Positions 20,902-31,335 of a stretch of DNA of 64,000 nt are shown piece by piece. How positions within the stretch are numbered: the first letter of the stretch is position 1; each line of letters starts with the position of its first letter. Source of the DNA: Synchiropus splendidus (Eukaryota > Chordata > Actinopteri > Syngnathiformes > Callionymidae); the NCBI RefSeq assembly GCF_027744825.2, contig NC_071334.1:918606-982605 (forward strand), in the 5' to 3' direction. Under the pieces are notes generated by a model. The model was given only the letters and a program-made list of their open reading frames with translations. It did no database searches and had not been told where the DNA came from. The position numbers were made by a program, and so were the translations under genes.

Positions 20902-23330
20902 CTGATGTTGTGGGCCAGACACCAGCTACGGTCACCAGGGGCCCTGAGTTACATGGAGACCTGCATCAACCCTCCAGGGAGCAACACTGCTGCACGTCAT
21001 ATATTAGGGGCAGCGTTGAGGGCACTGAAGTGAACATTTTGGTTGACTCTGGCTCCACTGAGTCGTTCATGAGTGCAGATTTTCGCATGTCAGTTCCTTC
21101 TTTGCGCAAACGACCCCTACAGACTGCTGTTGTGGTGGCTCATGCTGTGAATGGACAGATGCTGGACACATTAGGCTCAATAACCGTGACTCTGCGCATT
21201 GGTGAGCACTCTTGGCAACAAAGGTTTTACGTGCTAAGGGAGTCATCCCAATCTGCAATACTTGGACTGGACTTCCTTATTTTGAATCACGCTCTTTTGG
21301 ATTATACCCATCAAAGACTACAGTTATGGGATGTGGTCGTCCCCCTTATGCAGGACAAGGACTTGATCCCTTTATGTTGCAATGTCTCCGTATCATCGGA
21401 TAAGAACATGGACTTTGTGGGTTATCTATCTCCTAACTTACCTTCTACATGTGAATGTGTTGTGGCTCATACCGTTACTCACGTAAAAGATGGAGTCACC
21501 ACTGCAAGAATCTTGAATCCAACAGATCAAGACATGGTGTTGAAGAAAGGCATGCACCTTGGTGAGTTTTTTTCAAGGAACGAGACCGAAGTGCTGTCAC
21601 TTCCACAACCTCTTTGTGTGGCTGAAGCAGTGATGCCAAATAAAGACCGTATTATGGAGTCATTACGGGAATCTCCAGCTGAGGGGCATCAGAAGATCCA
21701 GTTGATGGAATTACTTGAAGAGTTCCAGGACATCTTTAATGTATCGAAAGCTGTGGCAGGTAAATGTTCACTGGTAAAGCACCATATTAGAACTGGTGAT
21801 CATGCCCCACTTCGGCAACAAGCTTACAGAACTTCACCGGAGAAGAGAAAGGAGATTGACAACCAGGTGGCGACCCTTTTGTCTCAGGGGGTTATTGAGG
21901 AGAGCTGCAGTCCGTGGGCCTCACCTGTAGTGTTGGTGAAGAAAAAGAATGGCGACTGGAGGTTTTGCATTGATTATCGTCGCCTGAACAGTATCACCAT
22001 AAGAGACTCTCATCCTCTTCCCAGGGTGGATGATACACTGGATGCATTGGCTGGCGCTTGCTGGTTCAGCACATTGGACTTTGCAAATGGTTACTGGCAA
22101 GTTGAGGTGGCGGAAGAAGACAGAGAAAAGACAGCATTTTCCACCGGCAGGGGCCTCTATCAACGGCGCTCGATGCCTATGGGCTTGACCAACGCTCCTG
22201 CTACGTTTCAACGCATGATGGAGTTGGTGTTGAGAGGGTTGCCATGGCAGGTGTGTATGGTTTACCTGGATGATGTGCTGGTGTACAGTCCTACCTTCGA
22301 GCATCACCTGTTGACTCTGCGTGAGGTATTGTCCCGCATTCAAAAGGCAGGACTGAAGCTGAATCCTAGCAAGTGTCATTTTGCACAAAGCCATGTGGTG
22401 TTCCTAGGACATGTGGTATCGAATCAGGGGCTCCAGCCTGATCCCCGTAATGTTGAAAAGGTCTGTTCATGGCCCACACCCCAAAATCCTACAGAAGTCA
22501 GGGCTTTTGTCGGATTATGTTCATATTATAGACGTTTTGTGAAAGACTTTGCTTTGCATGCAGCTCCACTTCATAAACTGACTTGCAAAGACACACCCTT
22601 CAACTGGACTCCCGAATGTGATGCTGCTTTTCAATATCTCAGAAAAGTGTTGACGTCTCCGCCTGTGGTATTGATGCCTGACTTTACACTTCCTTTCAAG
22701 GTGTACACTGATGCGTCTTTGATGGCTGTGGGGGCAGTACTAGCTCAGGATCATGATGGGTTAGAAGGAGTGGTTGCTTATGCTAGTCAAGCGCTAACCT
22801 CCACTGAGAAACGCTGGTCTACATTTGATAGGGAGTTGTGGGCGATTGTGTGGGCGGTGCGTCAGTTTGGACATTACTTGGGGTCGGCAGAGTTCACAAT
22901 CTTCACTGACCACAGACCGCTATTGAACCTTCGTACTATGGCCATTGATAAAGATCCGTCTGGAAAGAGGGCTAGGTGGATTCTGGAGCTGGATCCATTT
23001 AACTGGGTCATCAAATACAAAAAAGGAGAGTTGAATATTAACGCAGATGCTCTGTCGAGACGCCCTCAAGTCAGGTCGTGTGTGGTTGAGGGTGGTTTCT
23101 CACCGCAAGTCTCATCAGGGGTGAATTATGTCATGACTCAACCGGATGAGGAATCTTCTCCTGTTGATGCGGCATTATTGGACCCTTCAGCGGATGCTTC
23201 GCTAAATGCAGAGCTGAATGCTGATGAACTAACAGACGTGCCAAGTTCTTTCCAACAAGAACTTTCTATTGACAGAGATATTCTGATTCAGCGCCAACAG
23301 TCTGATCCAGATATCCGAGTCGATTTCTGA
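20893..23330 (+). CDS. pol: Gypsy Pol: protease, reverse transcriptase, RNase H
   Basis: Frame -1 relative to gag, open from within the end of gag to TGA at 23,328. No ATG is well placed, consistent with translation by frameshifting. The aspartic protease motif VDSGSTESFM lies near the start. The reverse transcriptase has PVVLVKKKNGDWRFCIDYR, STLDFANGYWQV and the active site YLDDVLVYS at about 22,262. RNase H has VYTDASLMAVGAVLAQD and FTDHRPL, ending with NADALSRRP. All catalytic residues appear present. The frame ends shortly before integrase, which lies in another frame. Confidence 0.9.
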
Positions 23331-23334
23331 GAAT

Positions 23335-24759
23335 GTGTCCCGGCCTACGAGGTTTCAGATGAGGGGCAGTTCACGATGGTTGCGTAAGTTGTGGACAGAG
23401 TTTTCACGCTTGTCACTCCAGGATGGTCTGCTCTGCCGGTCTTTGACATCTTCACTCACTGGCGAGGCTCTCTGCCAAGTAGTGATTCCCTCCTCAATGG
23501 TGGAGGAGGTATTAAAGCAACTACATGGTGGTCCGTTAGCAGCACATTTTGGGGCTGACAGAGTTTGGGAGAAAGCGAGAGTCTCCTGCTACTGGCCTTA
23601 CATGTTTAAGGATATCCGTCAGTGGTGCGAACAATGTGTTCCCTGTCAGACTCGCAAAACTCCTACACCGAAGCATCGTGCGCCCATGGGGGGTGTACAA
23701 ACAGGACGGCCTTTTCAGAGGGTGGCGATGGACATTCTTGAATTACCTGTAACTTCAAAGGCCAATAGATATGTGCTGGTGGTGGAAGATTATTTCACTA
23801 AATATGTCAATCTATATGCTCTGGCTAATCAAACGGCTCAGACTGTTGCTGGCTGCTTATTCGAGGATTATGTTCTGGCACATGGGGTTCCAGAAGTTCT
23901 GCATAGTGATCAAGGTAGACAGTTTGAATCAGAGGTTGTCCAAAAACTGTGCATGCTTTTGGGTATCAAGAAGACACGCACCTGCCCTTATAATCCGAAA
24001 TCGGATGGCATGGTTGAACGTTTTCACAGGACTCTCATCAACCAACTGGCCAGAGCATTGCTTGACTGTGGTGGTGGTGAATGGGATGACTTCGTGAAAC
24101 ATGTGGCGTTTGTGTACAACACTTCAGTCCATGCATCAACACGCTTCACTCCTTTCTGCCTGACACACGGAAGGGAGGCTAGAACACCCATGGATATGCT
24201 CGTGCCAATTGGTCGACAACATCAGGGGCTGACGCACCCTGACTTTGTCACCTCATTAGCATTGAAACTTGACACTGCGTTCAAGGTGGCCCGGCTAAAC
24301 AATATGGTCGCCCATGAGGAACAGAAACTGTATTATGACTCAACAGTTAGACATCATTCATATGCTGTTGGGGATTTGGTGCGGTTGAACAATCCGACAG
24401 AGGGTCGTTTGAAACTTGCTGCACATTGGAAAGGTCCATATCGTGTCATGTCTGTGTGTGAAACGCAGGGAGAAACAGGATTGACCTATCAAATCGGTGA
24501 TGCATTCGAGCTGGACGGTCGTACTCAAGTTGTTCATTATGATCGTCTAAAACCATATACATTGCCTGTTCCTGTTGAAAACCCCATTGTTTTTTTGCCT
24601 TCACAGCAAAACGAGCAGGCTGAGTGCATTGAAAATGTTGGGATGGAGAGTGATAACCCCATTCCGCAGAATGCCACAAGGGGGCCTCCTCAGGCTGTGA
24701 CTCGTGCAGGGAGACGAGTGAGGGTCCCATCCCACTTTGATAACTTTGTTATGTCTTAA
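23335..24759 (+). CDS. Gypsy integrase region
   Basis: 474-codon open frame in +1 relative to the pol frame, open upstream past the pol stop. It contains an H-x6-H ... C-x2-C zinc-binding module (LHGGPLAAHFG; CEQCVPCQTRK). The DDE core residues are visible in VAMDILEL, HSDQGRQFE and GMVERFHRTL. A GPYRV-type C-terminal segment and a basic tail follow. In related elements integrase is the end of one pol frame, so a single-base change near 23,311-23,330 probably broke it. A second programmed shift is a less likely alternative. Confidence 0.88.
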   Translation: MSRPTRFQMRGSSRWLRKLWTEFSRLSLQDGLLCRSLTSSLTGEALCQVVIPSSMVEEVLKQLHGGPLAAHFGADRVWEKARVSCYWPYMFKDIRQWCEQCVPCQTRKTPTPKHRAPMGGVQTGRPFQRVAMDILELPVTSKANRYVLVVEDYFTKYVNLYALANQTAQTVAGCLFEDYVLAHGVPEVLHSDQGRQFESEVVQKLCMLLGIKKTRTCPYNPKSDGMVERFHRTLINQLARALLDCGGGEWDDFVKHVAFVYNTSVHASTRFTPFCLTHGREARTPMDMLVPIGRQHQGLTHPDFVTSLALKLDTAFKVARLNNMVAHEEQKLYYDSTVRHHSYAVGDLVRLNNPTEGRLKLAAHWKGPYRVMSVCETQGETGLTYQIGDAFELDGRTQVVHYDRLKPYTLPVPVENPIVFLPSQQNEQAECIENVGMESDNPIPQNATRGPPQAVTRAGRRVRVPSHFDNFVMS

Positions 24760-25039
24760 TGGTGTTCTGTTAATGTTAAGATAGAGTTATGCTTCATGTC
24801 AAACCTGTCAGACATATATCATTCCTTGGTGTGTTTTAAATCTGTCATATATCAGCTAAGCTGGTATATAGGGACAGGTGGGAGTAGTAGTTCCTAATAC
24901 CAAGGTTCTAAGTGATACTTGTGTGCATATGTGTATATATATATATATTCATTGTATTTCTGTGGGCACAGTGTTTGGAATGGTATTGCCTTTTCATGCG
25001 GTGAAACGGGGACGTTTCTTTCTCGAAGGGGGGGAGAAC
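24760..25039 (+). promoter_or_regulatory. Gypsy 3' untranslated region and polypurine tract
   Basis: Non-coding stretch between integrase and the 3' LTR. It holds a (TA)n run near 24,932-24,947 and ends with the polypurine tract AAGGGGGGGAGAAC at 25,026-25,039, directly before the 3' LTR. Confidence 0.75.
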
Positions 25040-25232
25040 TGTAAGGAGTTATATTTGTTGTTTGTCTCTGTCGCTACGCGCGGGTCCGTTTTATTTTGGA
25101 GGGGTAACGGAAATGTGGAACGGTTGATTGGTGTTGACAATAAACGGAGCGGCAACGTTCGGGGCCGCTGTTCAATGAAACTATCTAGTTCTTGAGTCCT
25201 AAATTCCTCTTCTGCAGAACAGCTCGGCTACA
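25040..25232 (+). repeat. Gypsy 3' LTR
   Basis: 193 bp, one base different from the 5' LTR. AATAAA at about 25,139. Followed by the 4-bp direct repeat GTAT. Confidence 0.96.
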
Positions 25233-25797
25233 GTATTATTGTACAGCTGGCCAGTAATTCCGCAGCTAATTGCGGGATTTAAAAATAATTAAAAGCTGTT
25301 GTAAGCAGAGTTGTAATCACATGCAATGTACTCTTTAATTTTTAAATATTATGTCATGAAAATGATATAATATTTATTATCCGACTGGAGAAGGAAGTGG
25401 ATGGCAGGAACTGGCGTCACGGACCGAATACGTTATTTATTTATCATTTGTATCGAATACATTTCTACGCCAGATAGTATTATCGGATATTTAAAATCGT
25501 GTCAACTGCATATAAACTCTTTTGGCAAGAAAGGAAGTTCCGTGATTTATTCGTTTTGCTGACTCATGCTTCGTTCTCCGTCACTGACGTCAGCTGAAAC
25601 GCAGGCGGACCATTCCAAACCTCCCAAGCCGTAGTTTCTAGTTTTCATTCTGTTTAAATATGTACACGTGATGTGGACGCCGACGTTTCTTTGGATATGT
25701 GAATTTATGCTTTGGATGAATAATTCAATTATACAAACACGTCGGACTTTGACGTCATCATCAGTGGTCGACCAGAACGAAAACATGGCGGGATGTC
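25233..25797 (+). repeat. KDZ element left TIR, inner part
   Basis: Continuation of the left TIR after the gypsy insertion. It matches the reverse complement of about 35,574-36,055. It contains two CRE-like TGACGTCA sites and ends at AAACATGGCGG. Because the same inner end faces the transposase gene on the right side, this part probably acts as a promoter. Confidence 0.8.
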
Positions 25798-27400
25798 CTG
25801 CCTGCCGCGGGATGATGGCGTCACATCCGGCATGTACATCTCTTTTTTAATATTTTAATGGGTCAGAGGAAATTGAAATAAAGGATTTCAGTTCTGTAAT
25901 GACAATTTCATTCTACTTCAGGGTCAAATTATTTATTCATTATATTCATCTCCTTGTACGCATGTATGAATTGCATGACAACATCAAGATCACACTTTTG
26001 CAGATGTATTTATTATTATTAACAAATTGTTATTTTTTGGTTTCTTCCATCCGTACCCACTCAAGTTGGAATATCTTTCCACTGCAAGAGAAAGAAAAAA
26101 AAGATTTAATCACAGCAGGGTAAAGAACAATGATCCTTGCTGGTCTTCAGTTTGTAACACACACATGAACATGTACATTTGTATATCTTTCTTCTATAGT
26201 CGTTTGACTATATCTTTCAGCTTTATACAATGATGTCCTGAACACCCCCCTCAGCTAGATCAACATGTGAATAGAGCCTTTGTCTTTCATAACTAGCTGA
26301 TGTGGTCATAAGCCTGAATTGTAGCACCCACTGTCATCTCTTTAACTTAGACATTAACATAATGGCCCATCAATACCTTTCTCCCTTGGACAGGGACTTC
26401 AAGTACACACACATTACCATATTGCACCCACCCAGTGAATGCATCCTATTGGGTGGATCCTCTACTACACTTGGATGGGTGACTATTACAAATGAATACA
26501 TCAGCAGTAACCATCCAGCACTATTCACTGTTCGAAGGGTGCATACACCCCAGACCATCTCCACTTCTCGACAGAAGTTGGAATGTTCTATGTTGGAATG
26601 TGACTCATACCTTCTCTGGCTGCCTGAGTCAAACCTCAAATTTCATCATAAAGAAGAGAGAAAATGTACATACCACATGGAGCAGGGCTCCCACTCGATT
26701 AGTTCCATTATTTTCCCCTGAAACAAAACAATGCCATTGAAATTAACAACACATCCACAGTTAATGTGTATATTTACATTACATATCTACATCAAGTAAT
26801 GACAAAACAGAACCTTTTGTTTTTTTGTTTTTACTACCCGTTTCACTGGGTAATACCCGTCATCTCCAACCATATGGCTGCATTCTGAAAGAGCAAAAAG
26901 TGTACGTTTAAATTGTTAAAGCGTTGAGTGAAAAAACATCAAGGCATATACAGTGCACTGACAAATTCATCATTCAAAATAGATACTATATATGGCTTCT
27001 TCTTGCTTTTCCAGATTATACATAGGTTCTGCACAAGTGAGCAAGGTGTGGTGTTTGGGGTGAAAAATTACCATCAGATGTGCCCACTACGTCTTCAGGC
27101 CAAAATATATACTGCAATGAACATTCACTAAAATATGAAGAAAGTACAAATAAAATCATTTACAGCTGCATGTGATATTTCTGTATGTAATAGTTTTAAG
27201 GCACTGCACAATCTTGCATTGTATTGCCTTTATGAGATACATCATGTTTAGAGGCCAGGGCAGTCACTCGACTTATGTCAGCAACAGTGGACTGTGTGCA
27301 TTGGATTTAAGAATGGCAACACTTTGATGTAGGGATATTAAAATAATTTTTAGTTTGTGTGGTCATAATTCTAATTTCTTTGTTTTGTGTCTAATTTCAT
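25798..27400. other. AT-rich interior of KDZ element; unrecognised open frame
   Basis: The longest open frame is on the plus strand, 26,302-26,721 (139 codons, containing THITILHPPSECILLGG). I do not recognise it and its coding status is doubtful. About 120 bp of it (26,395-26,520) recurs inverted at about 34,280-34,400. Just inside the left TIR a plus-strand ATGGCGG start opens only a short frame of about 20 codons. No other feature is supported. Confidence 0.35.
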
Positions 27401-27439
27401 ATTTGTATTTCAAGTCTTATGCTTTTATAACATCACTTT

Positions 27440-28918
27440 TTACATCTTTGCCAGGCAATGTATGATGTATATAATGTGTAAGAACCTTTGGATCCATCTT
27501 CTGTCTTCCTTCTGGTGCTTTTTCTTGGAGGTAAGCCTGTTGAGGATAAATATAACTGTTTGTACTGAATAATTCCCACAATATTTTATTACATATAACA
27601 TCCAATAGACTAACGATCAAAAACCAATGACACATCTCGTGCAAATAAACCATGTCATAACATGCTCATCTCTGACATGTCAGACTTTGTCATAGCAACC
27701 TGAACTATAAAAAGTCTTTCACCTAAATATTATAATGCCTACAAATAATTTATGAACCAAAACAGATATTCTGGTAATTGGATTGCAGACATGTCTCAAA
27801 GATCTAATTACTACATACTCAGAGGGCCTGCGGAGGCTCTTTTGGAGGAGGTTGACGGCTGGCTGGCAGAGGTCGTGGACGGATGGATGGTGGAGGAGGT
27901 TGATGGCTGCATATCTGTCCAACCTTTGTGGAACAGATAGACAATATGATCAGGGTGAGATTTTTGTATATACACACACAGAACTTTCTAATCTTCCAGA
28001 GATACTCAGCCTTAAAAGACTGATTTACACCACATAAACTTTAAAATTATTTTCCAGAATTCAACATCAAAAAAGCTCTCAGATAAATTACAATAGTGTA
28101 TAATTCTAAAGCACAACTTTGGATCTTGTTGCTTTCAGCTGTTTTTGTCTACACTGAGGAACATTCTGCAGCGACTGGCACTGTGGGAAAGATGTGTCAG
28201 AGCAGGGAAATAACAGTGAGACCACAAGGTAAAATGGTCAGAAAGCTTTGCAGGGACCAACAATCCTCCACCACAGAACTGTGGTTAGACTCTGGAGCAG
28301 ATGCTAATGTGGTGTATTGTTCCACTATATATAAAAACATTTATATGCAGTTATATGAGGGAAAGAGGTCGCTGGTGACTAATGAAGTCAAAAAAGGGCT
28401 AATAATGAATGATGGCCTGATCTGAATCCGGCCCATTATTACATGTGCCTGAAGATGCAAATACATGAACAAGCTTACCTCTAACAACCGCCATATATAG
28501 GTCCTTCATCCGGTCCAGGCACTTGCTGGCATGGTCAGTCAGATGCCACTTGGAGTGGACCACCTGACTGGACCAAGTGCCAGCTTTCTGGCCTGGCCGA
28601 GCTAGAAACACCACAGCTCTGTGGCCCAAAGTGTGCAGTTTTTCCAGCTGAAAAAAAAAATGAAATCGTCATATGTTTTGCCATAAATTTGAAAACTACA
28701 ATTACTGATGTCAAACATACCAGCATTTGTGCCTCGTCCATCACACGTGAGGCGGTGTTGGTTTTTCTTTGGTTTTTCAACCACTCCTCTTTTTTTTCTC
28801 AAAAGTTTTCAGTCGTTTTGCCAGCCTCTGTCGCCTGGGCTGCTCTGCTTGGCAAATGTTGCAGGTCTGCACTGCAGTTATTGCAGAGCTTATTAGTGGA
28901 TCCGTGTGGCATCTCGAA
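27440..28918 (-). pseudogene. Unrecognised spliced gene inside KDZ element (Cys-pair, Pro/Ser tail)
   Basis: Four minus-strand exons with consistent phases: 28721..28918, 28479..28647, 27815..27923, 27440..27536. The first known exon begins FEMPHGSTNKLCNNCSADL, with a CxxC pair, and later reads SRVMDEAQML. The second continues LEKLHTLGHRAVVFLARPG and ends LYMAVVRG. The third is Ser/Thr/Pro-rich (QPSTSS repeats). The last is short and basic; its frame is less certain. One in-frame TGA (TENF-stop-EKKEEW) interrupts the first exon, so this copy looks dead. An upstream start exon near 29,000-29,250 is likely but not identified. It may be a companion protein of the transposase; I do not assign a family. 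Confidence 0.5.
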
Positions 28919-29940
28919 CTGGAAAAAAACAAAACGTTTGTACCATGTATGATCCACACACACGTACATATATCAGACCTAATCCCTTTCAGGTGAAAAG
29001 GAAGTGTTTTAGCCATAATGTAATGTAAACAATCACTTGTAGAGTACTGCAAAGACAACGTTTGTTCTTCTTTATGTTACCGCGGAGTATTATACAGCAG
29101 CCACTGTAAACCGCGAATTTGACAGTGACAAACATGGAAGCGATGGTTGCCCGAAATGATGGCAAACACTTCATATATTTCGCCATATATGACCCCTTGC
29201 GTGATCATTTCTTACCTTTCAATAGTTAGAGCACGTTCGTCGCATGAAACTTCTTCCTCCGTAAAGGCCACGCCCCCCAGCAGTCTACGCGCGCGCACGA
29301 TGGGCTTTTACCCACAATTCCTTCATTTCTACTGTTCGTAATGTAAAATAAAAAAAAAAATAAATACAACACATCACCTTAAAACGTAACATACCTTTAA
29401 ATGTTCAAAACGTATAGCGTCAACACCTTAAACGAGGGAATCACACTCAGATAAATGTTTGCTTTAAATCTCGTTGTATAGGTTTTCTGTCATCAATAGC
29501 TCGTTCTCCTGCGTTTTTTGCTCATGAGCAAATGAAGTATTATGTCTTTTCAAATATATTAAATATTATGAGCTTGAAACATGAGTGTCTTAATATTCAT
29601 TCATACACTAATCATCTCCAAATGAGTCACCTGATGGACTGATACAGCCACTGCCCTGAGCCTCGGCACATCCTATGAGAGATGCAAATGTTGTCTTCTA
29701 TACTGGTTGAAAACCTCAAGACTGGAAGATCAACAGATCAATTGTCAGACTTGAGAAGGTGCCAGTGTGGAGCATATTTCAAAGATAGGTGAGAAAGGAA
29801 TTTGTGTGTCAGTTGTGTATGTGCTATGCAAAGGAGATATTCCAGCTATCTTCTTTGGTGTGGCTTTCTCTTGTTTTAGAGCTTGACAAATAGAACCAAA
29901 TTAGAGAGACACAATATGAGATTACGTCTTCTTCTTCTCT
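28919..29940. other. Intergenic interior of KDZ element with CpG/GC-box-rich patch
   Basis: No gene is supported. A locally GC-rich patch at 29,235-29,315 contains GGCCACGCCCCCC (Sp1-type GC box) and CGCGCGCGCACG, unlike the AT-rich surroundings. It could be the promoter of the minus-strand gene at 27.4-28.9 kb. Confidence 0.4.
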
Positions 29941-30360
29941 CTCTTTGGGTTTCTCCCTTCAGTGGTGGATCATCCTCCTCCATCTCCCCCTGTCCTCTGC
30001 TTCCTCTTCTCTCAAACCTCCAGACCTCATGTCCTCCTTCACCACCTCCATCACTCTCCTCTGTGGCCTTCCTCTCCACCTTCTGCCTGGCAGTTCCAAC
30101 ATCTCAACATCTTCATCTACCAATGTACTGGCTCTCTCTCTCTCTCCTCTGTACATGTCCAAACCATCTCCATCCAGCCTCTCTGTCTCCTAAACACCTG
30201 AGCACATGTGCTGTCCCTCTGATCTACAGCTTCCTGATCCTATCCATCCTGCTCTCACTCCCAGAGAGAAGCTCAGCATCTTCATCTCTGCTCCCTCCAG
30301 CTCTGCCTCCTGTTTTTTCTTCAGTGCCACTGTTTCCAGACCATACAACATTGGCAACAC
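29940..30360 (-). mobile_element. RTE-like LINE 3' fragment
   Basis: Minus-strand translation shows the classic RTE-type tail in pieces: MLYGLETVALKKKQEAELE, then RGTAHV, RWFGHVQRRE, LPGRRWRGRPQRR, then VVKEDM and EEEAEDRGRWRRMI. Frameshifts and stops separate the pieces. It is 5' truncated and nested in the KDZ element. Confidence 0.8.
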
Positions 30361-31233
30361 TGATTTTGATCTTTCATTGTTTAATGGTTTAATTGTTTTT
30401 TTGCCCCTTGCCCAGTTGCCTTCCCAAGTCGGGGAGAGTAGAAGAGAATTCCCATCTCAGCAATTGTCAGATCCTCCCATCAAAACAAGCTCAACAAACA
30501 TAGTGATGCCTAACAAATACATGACGCCTGTTGGCCCTTTTCATTCAGACATGAACTCAGAGATAAATGAGATGACTTCCCTTCCTGTCCAGACGTAGTC
30601 AGAAAGATACGGTGGCACATCCAGATGTTAAATAATAAGATGTCTTCTCGGGTTAAAATGATTGAACTCCTCCTTTAACTCAAAAGTAGGATCTGTGACT
30701 CGTGCACTCTTAGTGCCTTTGTCAGCAGTATTCAGGATGTAATCCAGGTTATGATATTTCTACCTGTTCTAAGCTAACTTCGATGAGAAGCATTTACTGA
30801 TGACCTTCCCCATTTAGGTGGCCAGAGGCCATGGAAACCCCTAGTTCTAACACTAATAACATTCAGAAATAAGTAAGCTAATGCATTGCAACACCTGCTC
30901 ATACCATTTGACTCATTATTCCTGCAACAAAACAGCAGTCTCATTCATCGTACTGCTTTGGTTTACCAATCATGTGTGTTCCTATATGTACTTGCACATG
31001 ATTGAATAACATACATGAGCATTGTACAGACAATCTTAGTGGCAAAAGAAAGTCAGTGAAGTGAGTGAACACAGCCTGTTAATTGACTTTATTGAGGCTG
31101 CATGAAAAGCCGTATTTCACTGCCCTACCAACAAATCTCAAATTAATCATTCATAATTTACATAAAAAGCATCAGCCTCTACTTCAAAATAGTAATAGTA
31201 CATAACTCAGAAAAAGAGTCAATTGCAGGACAG
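30361..31233. other. No feature recognised (KDZ interior)
   Basis: AT-rich, without convincing exons or repeats. It lies between the RTE-like fragment and the end of the transposase transcript. Confidence 0.4.
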
Positions 31234-31239
31234 TTTATT
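31234..31239 (-). terminator. Polyadenylation signal of KDZ transposase gene
   Basis: AATAAA on the minus strand about 100 bp downstream of the transposase stop codon (31,336), in the context TTAAAATAAACTG. Confidence 0.55.
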
Positions 31240-31335
31240 TTAACATTTCACATTCATACTGCAGGCCAGGTAATTACTACAGTTTTCCTCATTTTCTAAT
31301 GAGGGAGGTCAAAGTTCAGAAGAGGAGCTACAATG

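Larger units (their letters stand above)
19495..25232 (+). mobile_element. Full-length young Ty3/Gypsy LTR retrotransposon
   Basis: Two 193-bp LTRs (19,495-19,687 and 25,040-25,232) begin TG and end CA and differ at one base, which indicates a recent insertion. The element is flanked by GTAT at 19,491-19,494 and 25,233-25,236. Domain order is gag, protease, reverse transcriptase, RNase H, integrase, the Ty3/Gypsy order. It is nested in the left TIR of the KDZ element and is therefore younger than it. No envelope-like frame is present between integrase and the 3' LTR. Confidence 0.96.

Noticed and set aside
28096..28425. Plus-strand frame containing LWLDSGADANVV, resembling an aspartic protease motif
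   Set aside because: Too short, lacks the flanking protease residues, and lies in an intron-like region of the minus-strand gene.
29883..30392. 169-codon plus-strand frame rich in Leu/Ser/Pro
   Set aside because: It is the antisense of an RTE-like LINE tail.
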